A DNA stretch of 64,000 bases, taken from contig CAWIES010000002.1 in the NCBI GenBank assembly GCA_963835215.1, positions 310,001 through 374,000 of the forward strand, in the 5' to 3' direction. The translations under genes and the position numbers were made by a program. A model generated the notes under the pieces. The model did no database searches. It was not told where the DNA came from and was given only the letters and a program-made list of their open reading frames with translations. The first letter of the stretch is position 1. The number at the start of each line of letters is the position of its first letter. Below are positions 1 to 8,688 of this stretch, in pieces. This DNA comes from Roseiarcus sp963835215. Lineage in GTDB: Bacteria; Pseudomonadota; Alphaproteobacteria; Rhizobiales; Beijerinckiaceae.

Positions 1-801
1 ACCGACGCGAATTTCGGCGCGACGATCATGCAGAAAATGAACGACGCGAAAACCAAGGTGATCGCGATCGATATTCCGATGCCCGGCGCCACGTTCTTCG
101 GCGCCAACAATCCCAAGTCCGGATTCATGGGCGGCTCCTATCTCGCTCAGGCGGCGATCGCGAAGTTCGGCGCCGACAAGGTCAAGACGGGCTATCTGAT
201 CGTCGGCGAACTGCCTCAGTCAGGGGCGATTCCCGCCATGCGCACGGGCGGACAGATCGCCGGCTTCCTCGCCACGGTCGACGGCTTCCCCGCCGACCAC
301 GTGATCAAGTTCGACTCCAAGAACACGCTGGAAGAGAGCTTCACCCAGACCAACAACATCCTCGGCCGCATCCCCGCGGGCGTGCCGATCCTCGGGACCG
401 CGATCAACGATCAGGCGACTACCGGCATCCTGCGCGCCGTCAAACAGGCCGGCCGCGAAGCGGATCTGATGGTCGTGGGCATGGGGGCCGACGAGACCGC
501 GACGCTCGCGGCCGAGCCCGCGTTCATCGCGTCGGTCGGATATTTCCCGGAACGCTACGGCAACTACCTGATGCCTTTGACCCTGATGCAGCTCGCCGGC
601 AAACAGACGCCGTCCACAGTGCTGGTCAACCACGTGATGGTGACGAAGGCCAACATCTGCAACTACTACCCGGACCAGAAGTGCGCGTCGGACGCCGGCC
701 TCAAGTACGAGTTCCCGCAGGCCAAGTTCGAAGCGTATCTCGCGCTCATCCGCGTGTCGCCGGAGCTCAAGGGATTCGAGAACCTGATCCCCGCGAATTG
801 A
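1..801 (+). CDS. Sugar ABC transporter substrate-binding protein (5' truncated)
   Basis: The frame is open from the first base of the window, so the N-terminus and signal peptide lie outside it; the first internal ATG (28) is not the true start. The remaining 266 residues read as a periplasmic sugar-binding protein of the RbsB / Peripla_BP_4 type, with segments such as IAIDIPMPGATFFG and the two-lobe alternation of strands and helices. An RbsA-type ATPase and an RbsC-type permease follow, so this should be the periplasmic receptor of a carbohydrate importer. The ligand cannot be read from sequence; the downstream rhamnose-type enzymes make a deoxy-sugar or pentose a reasonable guess. Confidence 0.88.
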   Translation, partial: TDANFGATIMQKMNDAKTKVIAIDIPMPGATFFGANNPKSGFMGGSYLAQAAIAKFGADKVKTGYLIVGELPQSGAIPAMRTGGQIAGFLATVDGFPADHVIKFDSKNTLEESFTQTNNILGRIPAGVPILGTAINDQATTGILRAVKQAGREADLMVVGMGADETATLAAEPAFIASVGYFPERYGNYLMPLTLMQLAGKQTPSTVLVNHVMVTKANICNYYPDQKCASDAGLKYEFPQAKFEAYLALIRVSPELKGFENLIPAN

Positions 802-814
802 TCGATCGTCAAAC

Positions 815-839
815 GCCCGCCGGAGCCGTTCCGGCGGGC
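815..839 (+). promoter_or_regulatory. Intercistronic stem-loop after the binding-protein gene
   Basis: Perfect 10-bp inverted repeat GCCCGCCGGA / TCCGGCGGGC around a 5-nt loop, 14 nt after the stop codon. There is no following T-run, so a 3'-end stabilising or attenuating hairpin is more likely than a full terminator. This placement is common between an abundant binding protein and its ABC subunits. Confidence 0.6.
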
Positions 840-864
840 CCCTCTCCTTAAGTCGAGCGGCGTT

Positions 865-2388
865 ATGGGCCCAACTCCACGCCTGCGCATGCAAGGGATC
901 GGCAAGGCCTTCGGCGGCGTGCCGGTCCTGACCGACACGGCGCTGACGGTCGCGCCGGGCGAGGTCGTCGCCCTGCTCGGCTCGAACGGCGCGGGAAAAT
1001 CGACGTTGATGAAAATCCTGACCGGCCTCTATTCGCGCGAGGCCGGGACGATCGAAATCGACGGCGCCCCGGCGGCGCTCTCGACGCCGGCCGAGGCGGT
1101 GGCCGCCGGCGTCAAGCTGCTGCCGCAAGAAATCTCGGTGATGCCTGACATGACGGTCGCCGAGAACATTTGCCTGGGCGATCTGCCGACCAAACGCCGA
1201 TTCGGGTTCACGGCTGTCGACGACGACGCCGTGCGCGCCCGGGCCCGCGGCCTGCTCGATCAACTCGGATTTCAGGCGATTGGCGCGGACACGATCGTCA
1301 AGAGCCTCTCGGTCGCCGAACAGCGTATCGTCGAGATCGCCCGCGCGCTCGCCGGGCAGGCGCGCATTCTGGTGATGGACGAGCCGACGGCCGCGCTCAC
1401 CGAGCAGGAAGCCAAGCTCATTTTCCGCATCATCCGCCGACTGAAAGAACAGTCGGTCGGCGTCGTCTACATCTCCCACTATCTCTCCGAGGTCTTCGAA
1501 ATCTCCGATCGCATCGTCGTGCTGCGAGACGGTCGCAACGCCGGCGACTGGAAGACCGCCGAGGCGACGCACGAGGCCGTGCTCGCAGCCATGCTGGGCA
1601 ATGCGGTCGGCGACCTCTACGCCGCGCCGCGCACCGGGGCGAGCGGCGATGAAATTCTCGCCGTCGATGGAATGAGCCTCAAAGGGCGCCTCGATGACGT
1701 CTCCTTCTCTATCCACGCAGGAGAGATTTTCGGCGTGTTCGGATTGGTCGGCTCTGGCGTCGAACTGCTCGGCCGCGCGCTCTATGGCGTCTATGGGCCG
1801 ACGCCGAGCGGGAGCGTGCGGCTCAATGGTCAAGTGTTCCGCCCGCGCAATCCGATGGAGGCCAAGACCGCCGGCGTCGGCTTCGTCGCCGCCGACCGCA
1901 AGCATGAGGGCATCATCGCCGATCTGTCGCTGCGCGAGAATGTCGCGCTGCCGTTCGAGCGCCGCTTCGCCGAGGGACTGTTCGTTTCGCGCCGCGCGGA
2001 GGCGGCGCATGCAGAGAACTGGATCCGCGACCTTGGCATCCGCACGCAGGGGACGGAGCAACTGGTGCGCACGCTCTCGGGCGGCAATCAGCAAAAGGTC
2101 TGTCTCGCCCGTTGGCTGGTCGAGGGCGTCAAACTCCTGATCCTCGAAGAGCCGACGCGTGGCGTCGACGTCGGCGCGCGCAAGGAGATCTACGGCAAGT
2201 TGCGCCAGCTCGCCGATCGCGGCTTCGCGGTGCTGGTTCTTTCATCCGACGTCGAAGAAGTCGCCGGGCTCAGCGATCGCTCGATCGTGCTCGACCGCGG
2301 CCGCGTCGCGGGCCGTTTCGAACGCGGCGCGACGCCGACCCAATTGATGGCGGCGACCGCCGACGATCCCGTTTTCTCCCCGGCTTAA
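865..2388 (+). CDS. Sugar ABC transporter ATP-binding protein, two-domain RbsA/MglA type
   Basis: 507 aa, the usual length for fused double ATPases of ribose/galactose-type importers. The N-terminal domain has a full Walker A (GSNGAGKST, about residue 40) and Walker B (ILVMDEPTAAL). The C-terminal domain has the degenerate P-loop typical of the family (GLVGSGVELL), a canonical signature LSGGNQQK and LLILEEPTRGVDVGA. It would energise import with the upstream binding protein and the permease starting 17 nt downstream. No strong ribosome binding site is visible before ATG 865; an in-frame ATG at 889 is an alternative start. Confidence 0.93.
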   Translation: MGPTPRLRMQGIGKAFGGVPVLTDTALTVAPGEVVALLGSNGAGKSTLMKILTGLYSREAGTIEIDGAPAALSTPAEAVAAGVKLLPQEISVMPDMTVAENICLGDLPTKRRFGFTAVDDDAVRARARGLLDQLGFQAIGADTIVKSLSVAEQRIVEIARALAGQARILVMDEPTAALTEQEAKLIFRIIRRLKEQSVGVVYISHYLSEVFEISDRIVVLRDGRNAGDWKTAEATHEAVLAAMLGNAVGDLYAAPRTGASGDEILAVDGMSLKGRLDDVSFSIHAGEIFGVFGLVGSGVELLGRALYGVYGPTPSGSVRLNGQVFRPRNPMEAKTAGVGFVAADRKHEGIIADLSLRENVALPFERRFAEGLFVSRRAEAAHAENWIRDLGIRTQGTEQLVRTLSGGNQQKVCLARWLVEGVKLLILEEPTRGVDVGARKEIYGKLRQLADRGFAVLVLSSDVEEVAGLSDRSIVLDRGRVAGRFERGATPTQLMAATADDPVFSPA

Positions 2389-2404
2389 GGCGACCCCAAA
2401 CGCA

Positions 2405-3424
2405 ATGACCGAAACTGCACAAAATCCAACGCCCCAAGCTGCAGCAGGGCCGAAAGCCGGCTCGGCGCGCGGGCAAATGGCGAAATGGCTCGCCAAGCCC
2501 TGGGCCGGCGTCGCGATGCTGCTCGGCTTCTATCTCTTGATGATCGTCGCGTTTTCGATCCTCTCGCCCTATTTCCTGTCGGTGAGCAACATGCTGACGA
2601 TCGGTGGCAATGTCGCATTCATCGGCTTGATGGCGGCGGCGGGCACGCCGCTCATCATCGCGGGAGGCCTCGATCTGTCGGTGGCGGCGATCGCCGGCAT
2701 CACCGGCGTGCTGGTCTCCCTATTGCACACGGCCGGCCTCCCGATCTGGATCGCCGTGGTGTTCGCGCTGCTGATCGCCATGGGCATCGGCCTCGTCAAC
2801 GGCTTCCTCACCACGCGGTTGCGGCTCAATCCGCTGATCGTCACGCTCGGCACGATGTCGATCATCTCCGGCGTCGCCTTGGTGCTGTCGGGCGGGCTCA
2901 CCAAGTTTCTCATGGTCGACGGCTTCAACTGGATCGGGTCGGGCCGCCTGGCCGGCGTGCCGATCCCTCTGATCCTGATGCTCGTGACCTATCTCAGCTT
3001 CTCGATCGTGCTGCGCCGGACCGTGTTCGGCCGCCATGTCTACGCGTCGGGCGGCAACGCCGACGCCGCGCGATTGATTGGCATCCCGGTCGATCGAACC
3101 ATCGTGACGCTCTATGTGGTGTCGGCGCTCGCGGGCGCCGTCGGCGGGACCGTGCTCGGCGCCATGCTGGGCGCCGCCGCTCCGAACGCAGCGGGACAGA
3201 ATCTGCTCACCGTGATCGCCGCGATCATTCTTGGCGGCACCTCGCTCTACGGCGGCCGGGGCAGCGTATGGGGAACGTTGCTCGCGGTCTTGATTCTCGG
3301 AACCTTGGCGAACGGCTTGACGCTGCTCAACGTCTCCAGCTTCTGGCAAGACGTGACCCGCGGCATCGTGCTCATCCTCGCCGTCAGCCTCGATCAAATC
3401 CGAACCCGCGCGCTGGGAGATTGA
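2405..3424 (+). CDS. Sugar ABC transporter permease, RbsC type
   Basis: 339 aa, very hydrophobic with about eight to ten predicted membrane helices. It carries the family segments GGLDLSVAAIAGITG near residue 95 and a GGTSLYGGRGS loop near residue 280, both typical of branched BPD_transp_2 (ribose/xylose) permeases. It forms the membrane channel for the importer encoded by the two preceding genes. The next gene, a GntR regulator, begins within a few bases of the stop, so all four genes look co-transcribed. Confidence 0.93.
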   Translation: MTETAQNPTPQAAAGPKAGSARGQMAKWLAKPWAGVAMLLGFYLLMIVAFSILSPYFLSVSNMLTIGGNVAFIGLMAAAGTPLIIAGGLDLSVAAIAGITGVLVSLLHTAGLPIWIAVVFALLIAMGIGLVNGFLTTRLRLNPLIVTLGTMSIISGVALVLSGGLTKFLMVDGFNWIGSGRLAGVPIPLILMLVTYLSFSIVLRRTVFGRHVYASGGNADAARLIGIPVDRTIVTLYVVSALAGAVGGTVLGAMLGAAAPNAAGQNLLTVIAAIILGGTSLYGGRGSVWGTLLAVLILGTLANGLTLLNVSSFWQDVTRGIVLILAVSLDQIRTRALGD

Positions 3425-3429
3425 TCGCA

Positions 3430-4146
3430 TTGAGCTCCGCCGAGAATTACGCCCCCATCGAACGCAACTCGGTCGCCGAGCAGGTGGCGAAGCGGCTGCT
3501 TGAGTTGGTGCGGACGCGGAATTTGAAGCCGGGCGACATGCTTCCGACCGAGCGTGACCTCGCCGCGATGTTGCAAGTCAGCCGGCCGAGCGTGCGAGAA
3601 GCGGTGCGCGGCTTGCAGATCCTCGGCGTCCTGCGGGCGCGGCAAGGCTCGGGCGTGTTCGTGTCTTCGCTTGAAGCGGCGGACATGCTCGCGCCCTGGC
3701 AGTTTCTGATCACGTTGAACAAAGAAAACGTCGACGCGCTGTATGAGGCGCGGGTGCTGATCGACGGCGGCATCGTCCGCATGGCGGCCGAGCGGATATC
3801 GGCGGAAAACATCGCGCGTCTGAAGCAGATGCTCATCGTCCAAAAGGATTTGACCGGCGATCCGCTGGGATTCCGCGTGTCGGACCTCGAGTTCCACCGC
3901 ACGATCATGGAGGCGACCGGCAATCCGTTCCTCGTGCACACATCGGGCTCGCTATATATTCTCGGCATGGAGTATCGCCGCATGGCCTCGGAGACGCCGG
4001 GCGTCCTGACGCAATCCCTGGTGGACCATCGCGCGATCGTCGCGGCGCTCGAAGCGCGGGACCCGCAGGCGGCGGCGAAGGCCGCCGAGCGCCACATCAG
4101 CAACGTGCATCGGTCGACAATCGACGCCATGGCGAGGATGCGATGA
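3430..4146 (+). CDS. GntR-family transcriptional regulator, FadR/FCD subfamily
   Basis: 238 aa from TTG 3430, chosen because GGGAG lies 10 nt upstream; a TTG at 3421 overlapping the permease stop is the alternative. The N-terminal winged helix (LPTERDLAAMLQVSRPSVRE) is canonical for GntR and is followed by an all-helical FCD ligand domain. The gene sits between the importer and the catabolic enzymes and overlaps the next ATG by 4 nt. It is probably the local sugar- or aldonate-responsive repressor of block A. The effector is unknown. Confidence 0.9.
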   Translation: MSSAENYAPIERNSVAEQVAKRLLELVRTRNLKPGDMLPTERDLAAMLQVSRPSVREAVRGLQILGVLRARQGSGVFVSSLEAADMLAPWQFLITLNKENVDALYEARVLIDGGIVRMAAERISAENIARLKQMLIVQKDLTGDPLGFRVSDLEFHRTIMEATGNPFLVHTSGSLYILGMEYRRMASETPGVLTQSLVDHRAIVAALEARDPQAAAKAAERHISNVHRSTIDAMARMR

Positions 4147-5189
4147 CGCGAAAGGCGCGCATAGGCGTGATCGGCGCCGGATGGTGGGCGGCGTTCAACC
4201 ATCTGCCCGTCCTCAAAGCCAACCCCGATTGCGAGATTGTCGCCGTCAATCGGCTCGGCGCGTCGGAACTTGCCGAGCTGCAGCGCGCCTTCGATGTGGC
4301 CGAAGGATTCGAGGACTATCGGGCCATGCTCGAGACCGTTCCGATGGATGGCGTCGTGATCGCCTCGCCCCATGGCCTCCACTACGAGCACGCGATGGCC
4401 GCCCTGGCCAAAGGTTGCAACCTCCTCGTCGAGAAGCCGATGACGACCAACGCGGCGGACGCGCGCGCGCTCGTCGCCAGGGCCGAAGCCGTCGGCAAGC
4501 AGGTGATCGTTCCTGCTGGCTGGAACTTCAAACCCTGGGCCGACGAAGCCCATAATTTGGTGGCGTCCGGCGCGATCGGCCGGATCGAGCACGTCGTCGT
4601 GCAGATGGCCTCGGCGCTCGAAGATCTCTTCGCCGGGCAGGCGATGAAGGAGACCGAGGGGCATATGTTCAGGCCGCCCGCTTCGACCTGGGCCGATCCC
4701 GCGCGCGCGGGCGGCTACGGCTGGGGCCAACTCGTCCATGCGCTGGGGCTTCTGTTTCGCATCGCCGATCTCGAGCCCGCCGCCGTCTTCGCGCTCACCG
4801 GAAAATCGCCGGCAAACGTCGACTATTACGATGCGGGCGTCATTCGCTTCACCAACGGCGCCACAGCGAGCTTTTCCGGTTCCGCCACGGTGCCCAAGCA
4901 CCGCGGATTCCAGATCGACATCCGCATGTTCGGCTCCGAAGGCATGTTGCTGCTCGACATCGAACGCGAACGGCTCGAAGTGCGGCGCCGCGACGGCAAG
5001 GATACGATCGTCGACATGCCGCCGGGCTCGGGCGCCTATTCGTGCGAGAAACCGTTGCAGACGCTGGTCGATGTCTGCCTCGGACGGCCAACGGAGAACC
5101 AATCGCCGGGCCGCGTCGGCATGCACGCCGTCGAGGTCTTGGACGCGCTCTATCGTTCGGCGGCGTCGGGCCGGTTGGAGAAGGTGTGA
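4143..5189 (+). CDS. Gfo/Idh/MocA-family NAD(P)-dependent oxidoreductase
   Basis: 348 aa. The Rossmann dinucleotide-binding motif is at the N-terminus (IGVIGAGWWAAFNHLPVL). The family EKP motif (LVEKPMTTNAADA, about residue 98) follows, then the C-terminal alpha/beta domain. Members oxidise or reduce sugars, cyclitols and their acids. ATGA overlap with the regulator and a 4-nt gap to the next gene indicate translational coupling. The substrate is presumably the imported sugar or an intermediate; it cannot be assigned further. Confidence 0.9.
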   Translation: MTRKARIGVIGAGWWAAFNHLPVLKANPDCEIVAVNRLGASELAELQRAFDVAEGFEDYRAMLETVPMDGVVIASPHGLHYEHAMAALAKGCNLLVEKPMTTNAADARALVARAEAVGKQVIVPAGWNFKPWADEAHNLVASGAIGRIEHVVVQMASALEDLFAGQAMKETEGHMFRPPASTWADPARAGGYGWGQLVHALGLLFRIADLEPAAVFALTGKSPANVDYYDAGVIRFTNGATASFSGSATVPKHRGFQIDIRMFGSEGMLLLDIERERLEVRRRDGKDTIVDMPPGSGAYSCEKPLQTLVDVCLGRPTENQSPGRVGMHAVEVLDALYRSAASGRLEKV

Positions 5190-5193
5190 GGCG

Positions 5194-6006
5194 ATGAAAC
5201 TATCCCTGACCTCATGGTCGCTGCGCGCCTTGACGCTCGACGAGGCGGCGAACGTGTCGAAGGCGCTCGGCATCGGCGCGCTGGATCTGGGCTACTTCTA
5301 TGGACCCGCGCTGGACAAAGCGCAGGTGCTGGCCGACCCCGCGCGCGTCGCCGACCGCGTCCTCAAACTCGGCGTCGATCTGCCGAACTTCTATCACCTG
5401 TTCGGCTCGACGCTCGCCGACCGCAATCTCGCCGACCCTGCGCATCGCCCGCAGAACGAAGCCGATTTCAAGCAGGCCGTGGCTTTCTGCAAGGCGGCGG
5501 GGATCGCGACGATTTTCGTGCTGCCCGGCGTTTGCAATCGCGGCCAGGGTCGGCGCGAGGCGCTGAACGCCTCCGCCGAGAGCCTGCGTCGTCTGCTGCC
5601 GATCGCCGCGTCGCAGGGCGTGCAGCTCACGATCGAGCCCCACGTCCATTCCTTTCTTGAAAGCCCGGCGCTCGCCGCCGAATTGGTGGTCGCCGTGCCC
5701 GGACTGAAACTGACCCTCGACTACGCCCATTTCGTCTGCATCGGCTGGCGACAGGATGAAATCGACCCGCTCGCCAAGCACGCGGCCCATATCCATCTGC
5801 GCCAGGCCAAGCCCGGCGCATTGCAGACCAAGGCGGGTCAGGGCACGATCAACATCGAGGCGCAATTGGCGACGTTGCGCGACGCTGGCTTCTCGGGCCG
5901 CATTTCACTCGAAGTCGTCCATCAGGATTACATGGGAACGCTCACCGACGACGTTTTAACTGAAACCGTGACGCTTCGGGACCAGGTGCGGGCGTGGCTC
6001 GCATGA
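5194..6006 (+). CDS. Sugar phosphate isomerase/epimerase-like TIM-barrel protein
   Basis: 270 aa, xylose-isomerase-like TIM barrel (AP_endonuc_2 family). Candidate metal-binding acids and histidines are in LTIEPHVHSFLES, LTLDYAHF, HIHLRQAKPG and ISLEVVHQDY, spaced as in the family. Enzymes of this fold isomerise or epimerise keto-sugars and sugar acids and often sit beside Gfo/Idh oxidoreductases, as here. The start ATG 5194 follows the previous stop by 4 nt, and the stop overlaps the next ATG. Exact reaction unknown. Confidence 0.85.
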   Translation: MKLSLTSWSLRALTLDEAANVSKALGIGALDLGYFYGPALDKAQVLADPARVADRVLKLGVDLPNFYHLFGSTLADRNLADPAHRPQNEADFKQAVAFCKAAGIATIFVLPGVCNRGQGRREALNASAESLRRLLPIAASQGVQLTIEPHVHSFLESPALAAELVVAVPGLKLTLDYAHFVCIGWRQDEIDPLAKHAAHIHLRQAKPGALQTKAGQGTINIEAQLATLRDAGFSGRISLEVVHQDYMGTLTDDVLTETVTLRDQVRAWLA

Positions 6007-6806
6007 GCGCGCAAGGCGTCGCTTTCGTCAGCGGAGGAGCCGGCGGTCTTGGGGCGGCGATCGTCGCTCGCCTCGCGGCCGACGGCTATTTCGTCGTCGC
6101 CGCCGACAAGAACGAGGAGGCCGCACGCCGCGTCGCCGAGCAAGTCGGCGGGCAAGGCGTCGCCATCGACCTCGCGGACGCCGCATCCGTCGAGGCCGCC
6201 GTGACTGGCGTCGCATCGCAGCATGGGCGCCTCGACGTTCTGGTGAACGCCGCCGGCGTGCATATGCAGGCGCTCCTGGTCGACACCGAGCCGCACGAGT
6301 GGGACCGAATTCAATCGATCAATGCGCGCGGTCCGTTCCTCGCGTGCCGCGCGGCGGCGCGCGCGATGATGGCGCGTCGAAGCGGTCGGATCGTCAACAT
6401 CACCACGCGCCTCGGCTTCGGCAATCCCTACTCCTCCGCCTACATGGCCTCGAAGAGCGCTCTCCTGGGTCTCACCCAATGCCTCGCGGTCGAGCTCGCC
6501 GGCTATGGCGTCACCGTCAACGCCGTCGCGCCCGGCCATGTCGGACCCGGCACCGGCATGGAGAAGCAATTCCGCGAGAAGGCGGAGAAGCTCGGCCTTG
6601 GCTGGGAGGCGTTCGAAGCGCAGGTGCACAAGACAATTCCGGTCGGCCGCTGGTGCCGTCCGGAAGACGTTGCGGCGGCGGTCTCCTATGTCGTCTCGCC
6701 CGGCGCGTCGTTCGTCACCGGCGAGACGATCAACGTCACCGGCGGCTTCACCGGCTACGGCATGGCGCCGCCGATCGAAAAGCGGTTCCTCGGAGACCAG
6801 GCATGA
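6003..6806 (+). CDS. SDR-family oxidoreductase
   Basis: 267 aa from ATG 6003, which overlaps the preceding TGA; a GTG at 5994 is possible. Classical SDR features are visible: the glycine-rich cofactor loop SGGAGGLGAAI, NAAG after strand 4, and the catalytic YMASK pair near residue 147. The C-terminus ends in a typical TGETINVTGGF segment. It is probably a sugar or deoxy-sugar-acid dehydrogenase within the block A pathway. It is translationally coupled at both ends (ATGA overlaps). Confidence 0.88.
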   Translation: MSAQGVAFVSGGAGGLGAAIVARLAADGYFVVAADKNEEAARRVAEQVGGQGVAIDLADAASVEAAVTGVASQHGRLDVLVNAAGVHMQALLVDTEPHEWDRIQSINARGPFLACRAAARAMMARRSGRIVNITTRLGFGNPYSSAYMASKSALLGLTQCLAVELAGYGVTVNAVAPGHVGPGTGMEKQFREKAEKLGLGWEAFEAQVHKTIPVGRWCRPEDVAAAVSYVVSPGASFVTGETINVTGGFTGYGMAPPIEKRFLGDQA

Positions 6807-7597
6807 GCGGCAAGGATCTGCGTCGCGGCGGGATCGACCGCCTGACGATCGAAGACATCCTGGCGCCGGGCTTCTCGACGCCGTGGGACGCGCCGATGAT
6901 TCCCCCGTTCCCGTTCACGTTTCGCAACGTCGAGGTGCTGACGCTCTCGTGGCGAACGAGCGAGGCGGCCGTCGCGCGCCTGCTGCCCCCGCCGTTGCAG
7001 CCGACGTCCGATGTCGTGCTCGCGCACATCTACCGGATGAACGACGTCGAGTGGCTCGGCGCTTATGGCGAGAGCAACATTTCAGTGGGTTGCCGGCTCC
7101 CCGGAACCGATGTCGTTGGGTCCTATTCGCCGTATTTGTTTCTCTCGTCCGATGTCGGCGTCGCGCATGGCCGCGAGGTCCACGGCCAGCCGAAGAAATT
7201 CGGCCAACCCCGGCTTGAGACGAGGGGCGACCTCACGGTGGGAATCGTCGAGCGCAACGGGATCGACATACTGACCGGAACGATGCCGACCAAGCAACGC
7301 GCCGACAGTCTCGAGAGCCTCAACCGCCACTTCGACTTCGCGCTCAACGTCAATCTGAAGGTCATCGACCATATCGACGGGCGACCGGCGATCCGACAGC
7401 TCACGGCGCGACGCCTGAGCGAGGTGCGCGTGCACGAGTGCTGGGGCGGACCCTGCACCGTGGAGTTGCGCCCGAACGCGCAGGCGCCGGTGCATCGCCT
7501 GCCGGTCGTCGATATGCTCGACGGCCTGCATTGGCGCGCCGATTTCACGTTGACGCCGGGCAGGATCGTTCACGACTATCTCGAAGGGAAGCCATGA
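6803..7597 (+). CDS. Acetoacetate decarboxylase-family protein
   Basis: 264 aa with an acetoacetate-decarboxylase (ADC, PF06314-like) fold. HGQPKKFGQP, near residue 130, matches the ADC region carrying the Schiff-base lysine pair. Members either decarboxylate beta-keto acids or, in the Swit_4259-type branch, perform aldolase/dehydratase chemistry with pyruvate. Here it is translationally coupled (ATGA overlaps on both sides) inside a sugar operon. A role in cleaving or decarboxylating a keto-deoxy sugar acid is therefore plausible but inferred. Confidence 0.82.
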   Translation: MSGKDLRRGGIDRLTIEDILAPGFSTPWDAPMIPPFPFTFRNVEVLTLSWRTSEAAVARLLPPPLQPTSDVVLAHIYRMNDVEWLGAYGESNISVGCRLPGTDVVGSYSPYLFLSSDVGVAHGREVHGQPKKFGQPRLETRGDLTVGIVERNGIDILTGTMPTKQRADSLESLNRHFDFALNVNLKVIDHIDGRPAIRQLTARRLSEVRVHECWGGPCTVELRPNAQAPVHRLPVVDMLDGLHWRADFTLTPGRIVHDYLEGKP

Positions 7598-7911
7598 TGG
7601 GCCATCACGCCTGGGTGCTTGAGGTCAGGCCGGGATACGAGGACGAATACAAGAAGCGCCACGACGACATCTGGCCGGAGATGCTCGAAGCGCTGCGCAA
7701 GGCGGGTATCCGGAACTACAACATCTTCCGTTATGGCCTGACGCTGATCGGGACGTTCGAGACCGACGATCTCGAAAAGACCATCGCCTTCCTCAAGGAC
7801 GATCCCGTCAACGCGCGATGGGGCGCCTCGATGGCGCCGATCATGAAGATCGAGATCGATACGCGCCGTGGATTTCCGTTCTTGTTGCCGCTGCAATGGC
7901 ACATGGACTGA
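7594..7911 (+). CDS. rhaM: L-rhamnose mutarotase (RhaM/RhaU family)
   Basis: 105 aa, the standard size of the dimeric alpha-beta-barrel rhamnose mutarotases (PF05336). The sequence shows AWVLEVRPGYEDEYKKRHDD at the N-terminus, then a central NYNIFRYG and a family-like aromatic C-terminus ending LQWHMD. It interconverts alpha and beta anomers of L-rhamnose (or L-fucose), feeding the anomer-specific dehydrogenase. A second ATG lies 3 nt downstream. The gene for an L-rhamnose-dehydrogenase-like SDR is two positions downstream, which strengthens the assignment. Confidence 0.87.
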   Translation: MMGHHAWVLEVRPGYEDEYKKRHDDIWPEMLEALRKAGIRNYNIFRYGLTLIGTFETDDLEKTIAFLKDDPVNARWGASMAPIMKIEIDTRRGFPFLLPLQWHMD

Positions 7912-7919
7912 CGCAAGCC

Positions 7920-8678
7920 ATGGATCTCGCCAGGCACATCGCGATCGTCACCGGCGCCGGGCGCGGCATCGGCGCCGAGACGGCGCGACGTCTCGCGGCC
8001 GAAGGCGCCCGCGTCGCCGTGACCGCGCGGCGGCTCGCCGACGCGGAGGCGGTCGCTCGGGACTGTCCGGGCTCAATCGCGATCGCCTGCGACGTTTCGG
8101 ACGCGGGTTCAGTCGAGGAGATGGTCGAGCGAGCCGCGCAAGCGCTCGGTCGACCGACCGTGCTCATCAACAACGCCGGAGTCATCGCGCCGATCGGACG
8201 TTTCGACACGCTCGATCCGGAAGCCTTCGCCGGCTCGATCCGCACGACGCTCGTCGGAGCGGCGTTCTGCGCCCGTGCCGTGTTGCCGCATTTTCTCGTC
8301 GGCGGAAGCGGCCGCATCGTCAATCTGTCTTCTGGCGCCGCGCACAATCCGCTCGAGGGGTGGAGCGCCTATTGCGCCGCTAAAGCGGGCCTGGCGATGC
8401 TGACGCGCTCGCTCGCGCTCGAATATGGCGGCGTGGGCGTGCGCGTCTTCGGCTTCGCGCCCGGCCTCGTCGATACGGACATGCAGGGAGCGATCCGCGC
8501 CTCGGGCGTCAACCGCATCAGCAAGTTGCCGCGCGTCAGCCTGGCGCCGGCCAGCGAGCCTGCGCGAGCGATCGCATTCCTGTGCACAAGCCGATCAGAC
8601 GAATATTCTGGCGCGGAGGTCGACATCCGAGACGCGGCTTTCCGCGACGCCGCGGGTCTGGCGCCCATTGGCAAGTGA
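7920..8678 (+). CDS. SDR-family oxidoreductase
   Basis: 252 aa from ATG 7920; an in-frame ATG at 7896 would overlap the mutarotase. SDR motifs: TGAGRGIGAETA at the N-terminus, INNAG near residue 86, and catalytic YCAAK near residue 150. The C-terminus lacks the usual xGxxxxVDGG ending and instead ends EVDIRDAAFRDAAGLAPIGK, so this is a somewhat divergent SDR. It lies between the mutarotase and the rhamnose-dehydrogenase-like gene; an intermediate-oxidising role is inferred. Confidence 0.85.
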   Translation: MDLARHIAIVTGAGRGIGAETARRLAAEGARVAVTARRLADAEAVARDCPGSIAIACDVSDAGSVEEMVERAAQALGRPTVLINNAGVIAPIGRFDTLDPEAFAGSIRTTLVGAAFCARAVLPHFLVGGSGRIVNLSSGAAHNPLEGWSAYCAAKAGLAMLTRSLALEYGGVGVRVFGFAPGLVDTDMQGAIRASGVNRISKLPRVSLAPASEPARAIAFLCTSRSDEYSGAEVDIRDAAFRDAAGLAPIGK

Positions 8679-8688
8679 GGAGGCGCCC

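Noticed and set aside
220..2094. 624-residue open frame on the minus strand antisense to the first ABC genes
   Set aside because: Arg/Ala/Asp-rich shadow of a high-GC coding strand; no domain, no ribosome site, and the plus-strand ABC genes are certain.
2485..3429. Long N-terminal extension of the first GntR regulator
   Set aside because: Antiframe of the permease gene with Arg/His-rich composition; the regulator domain starts only after 3430.
3447..5273. 608-residue minus-strand open frame
   Set aside because: Antisense to the GntR regulator and the Gfo/Idh oxidoreductase; composition typical of a shadow frame.
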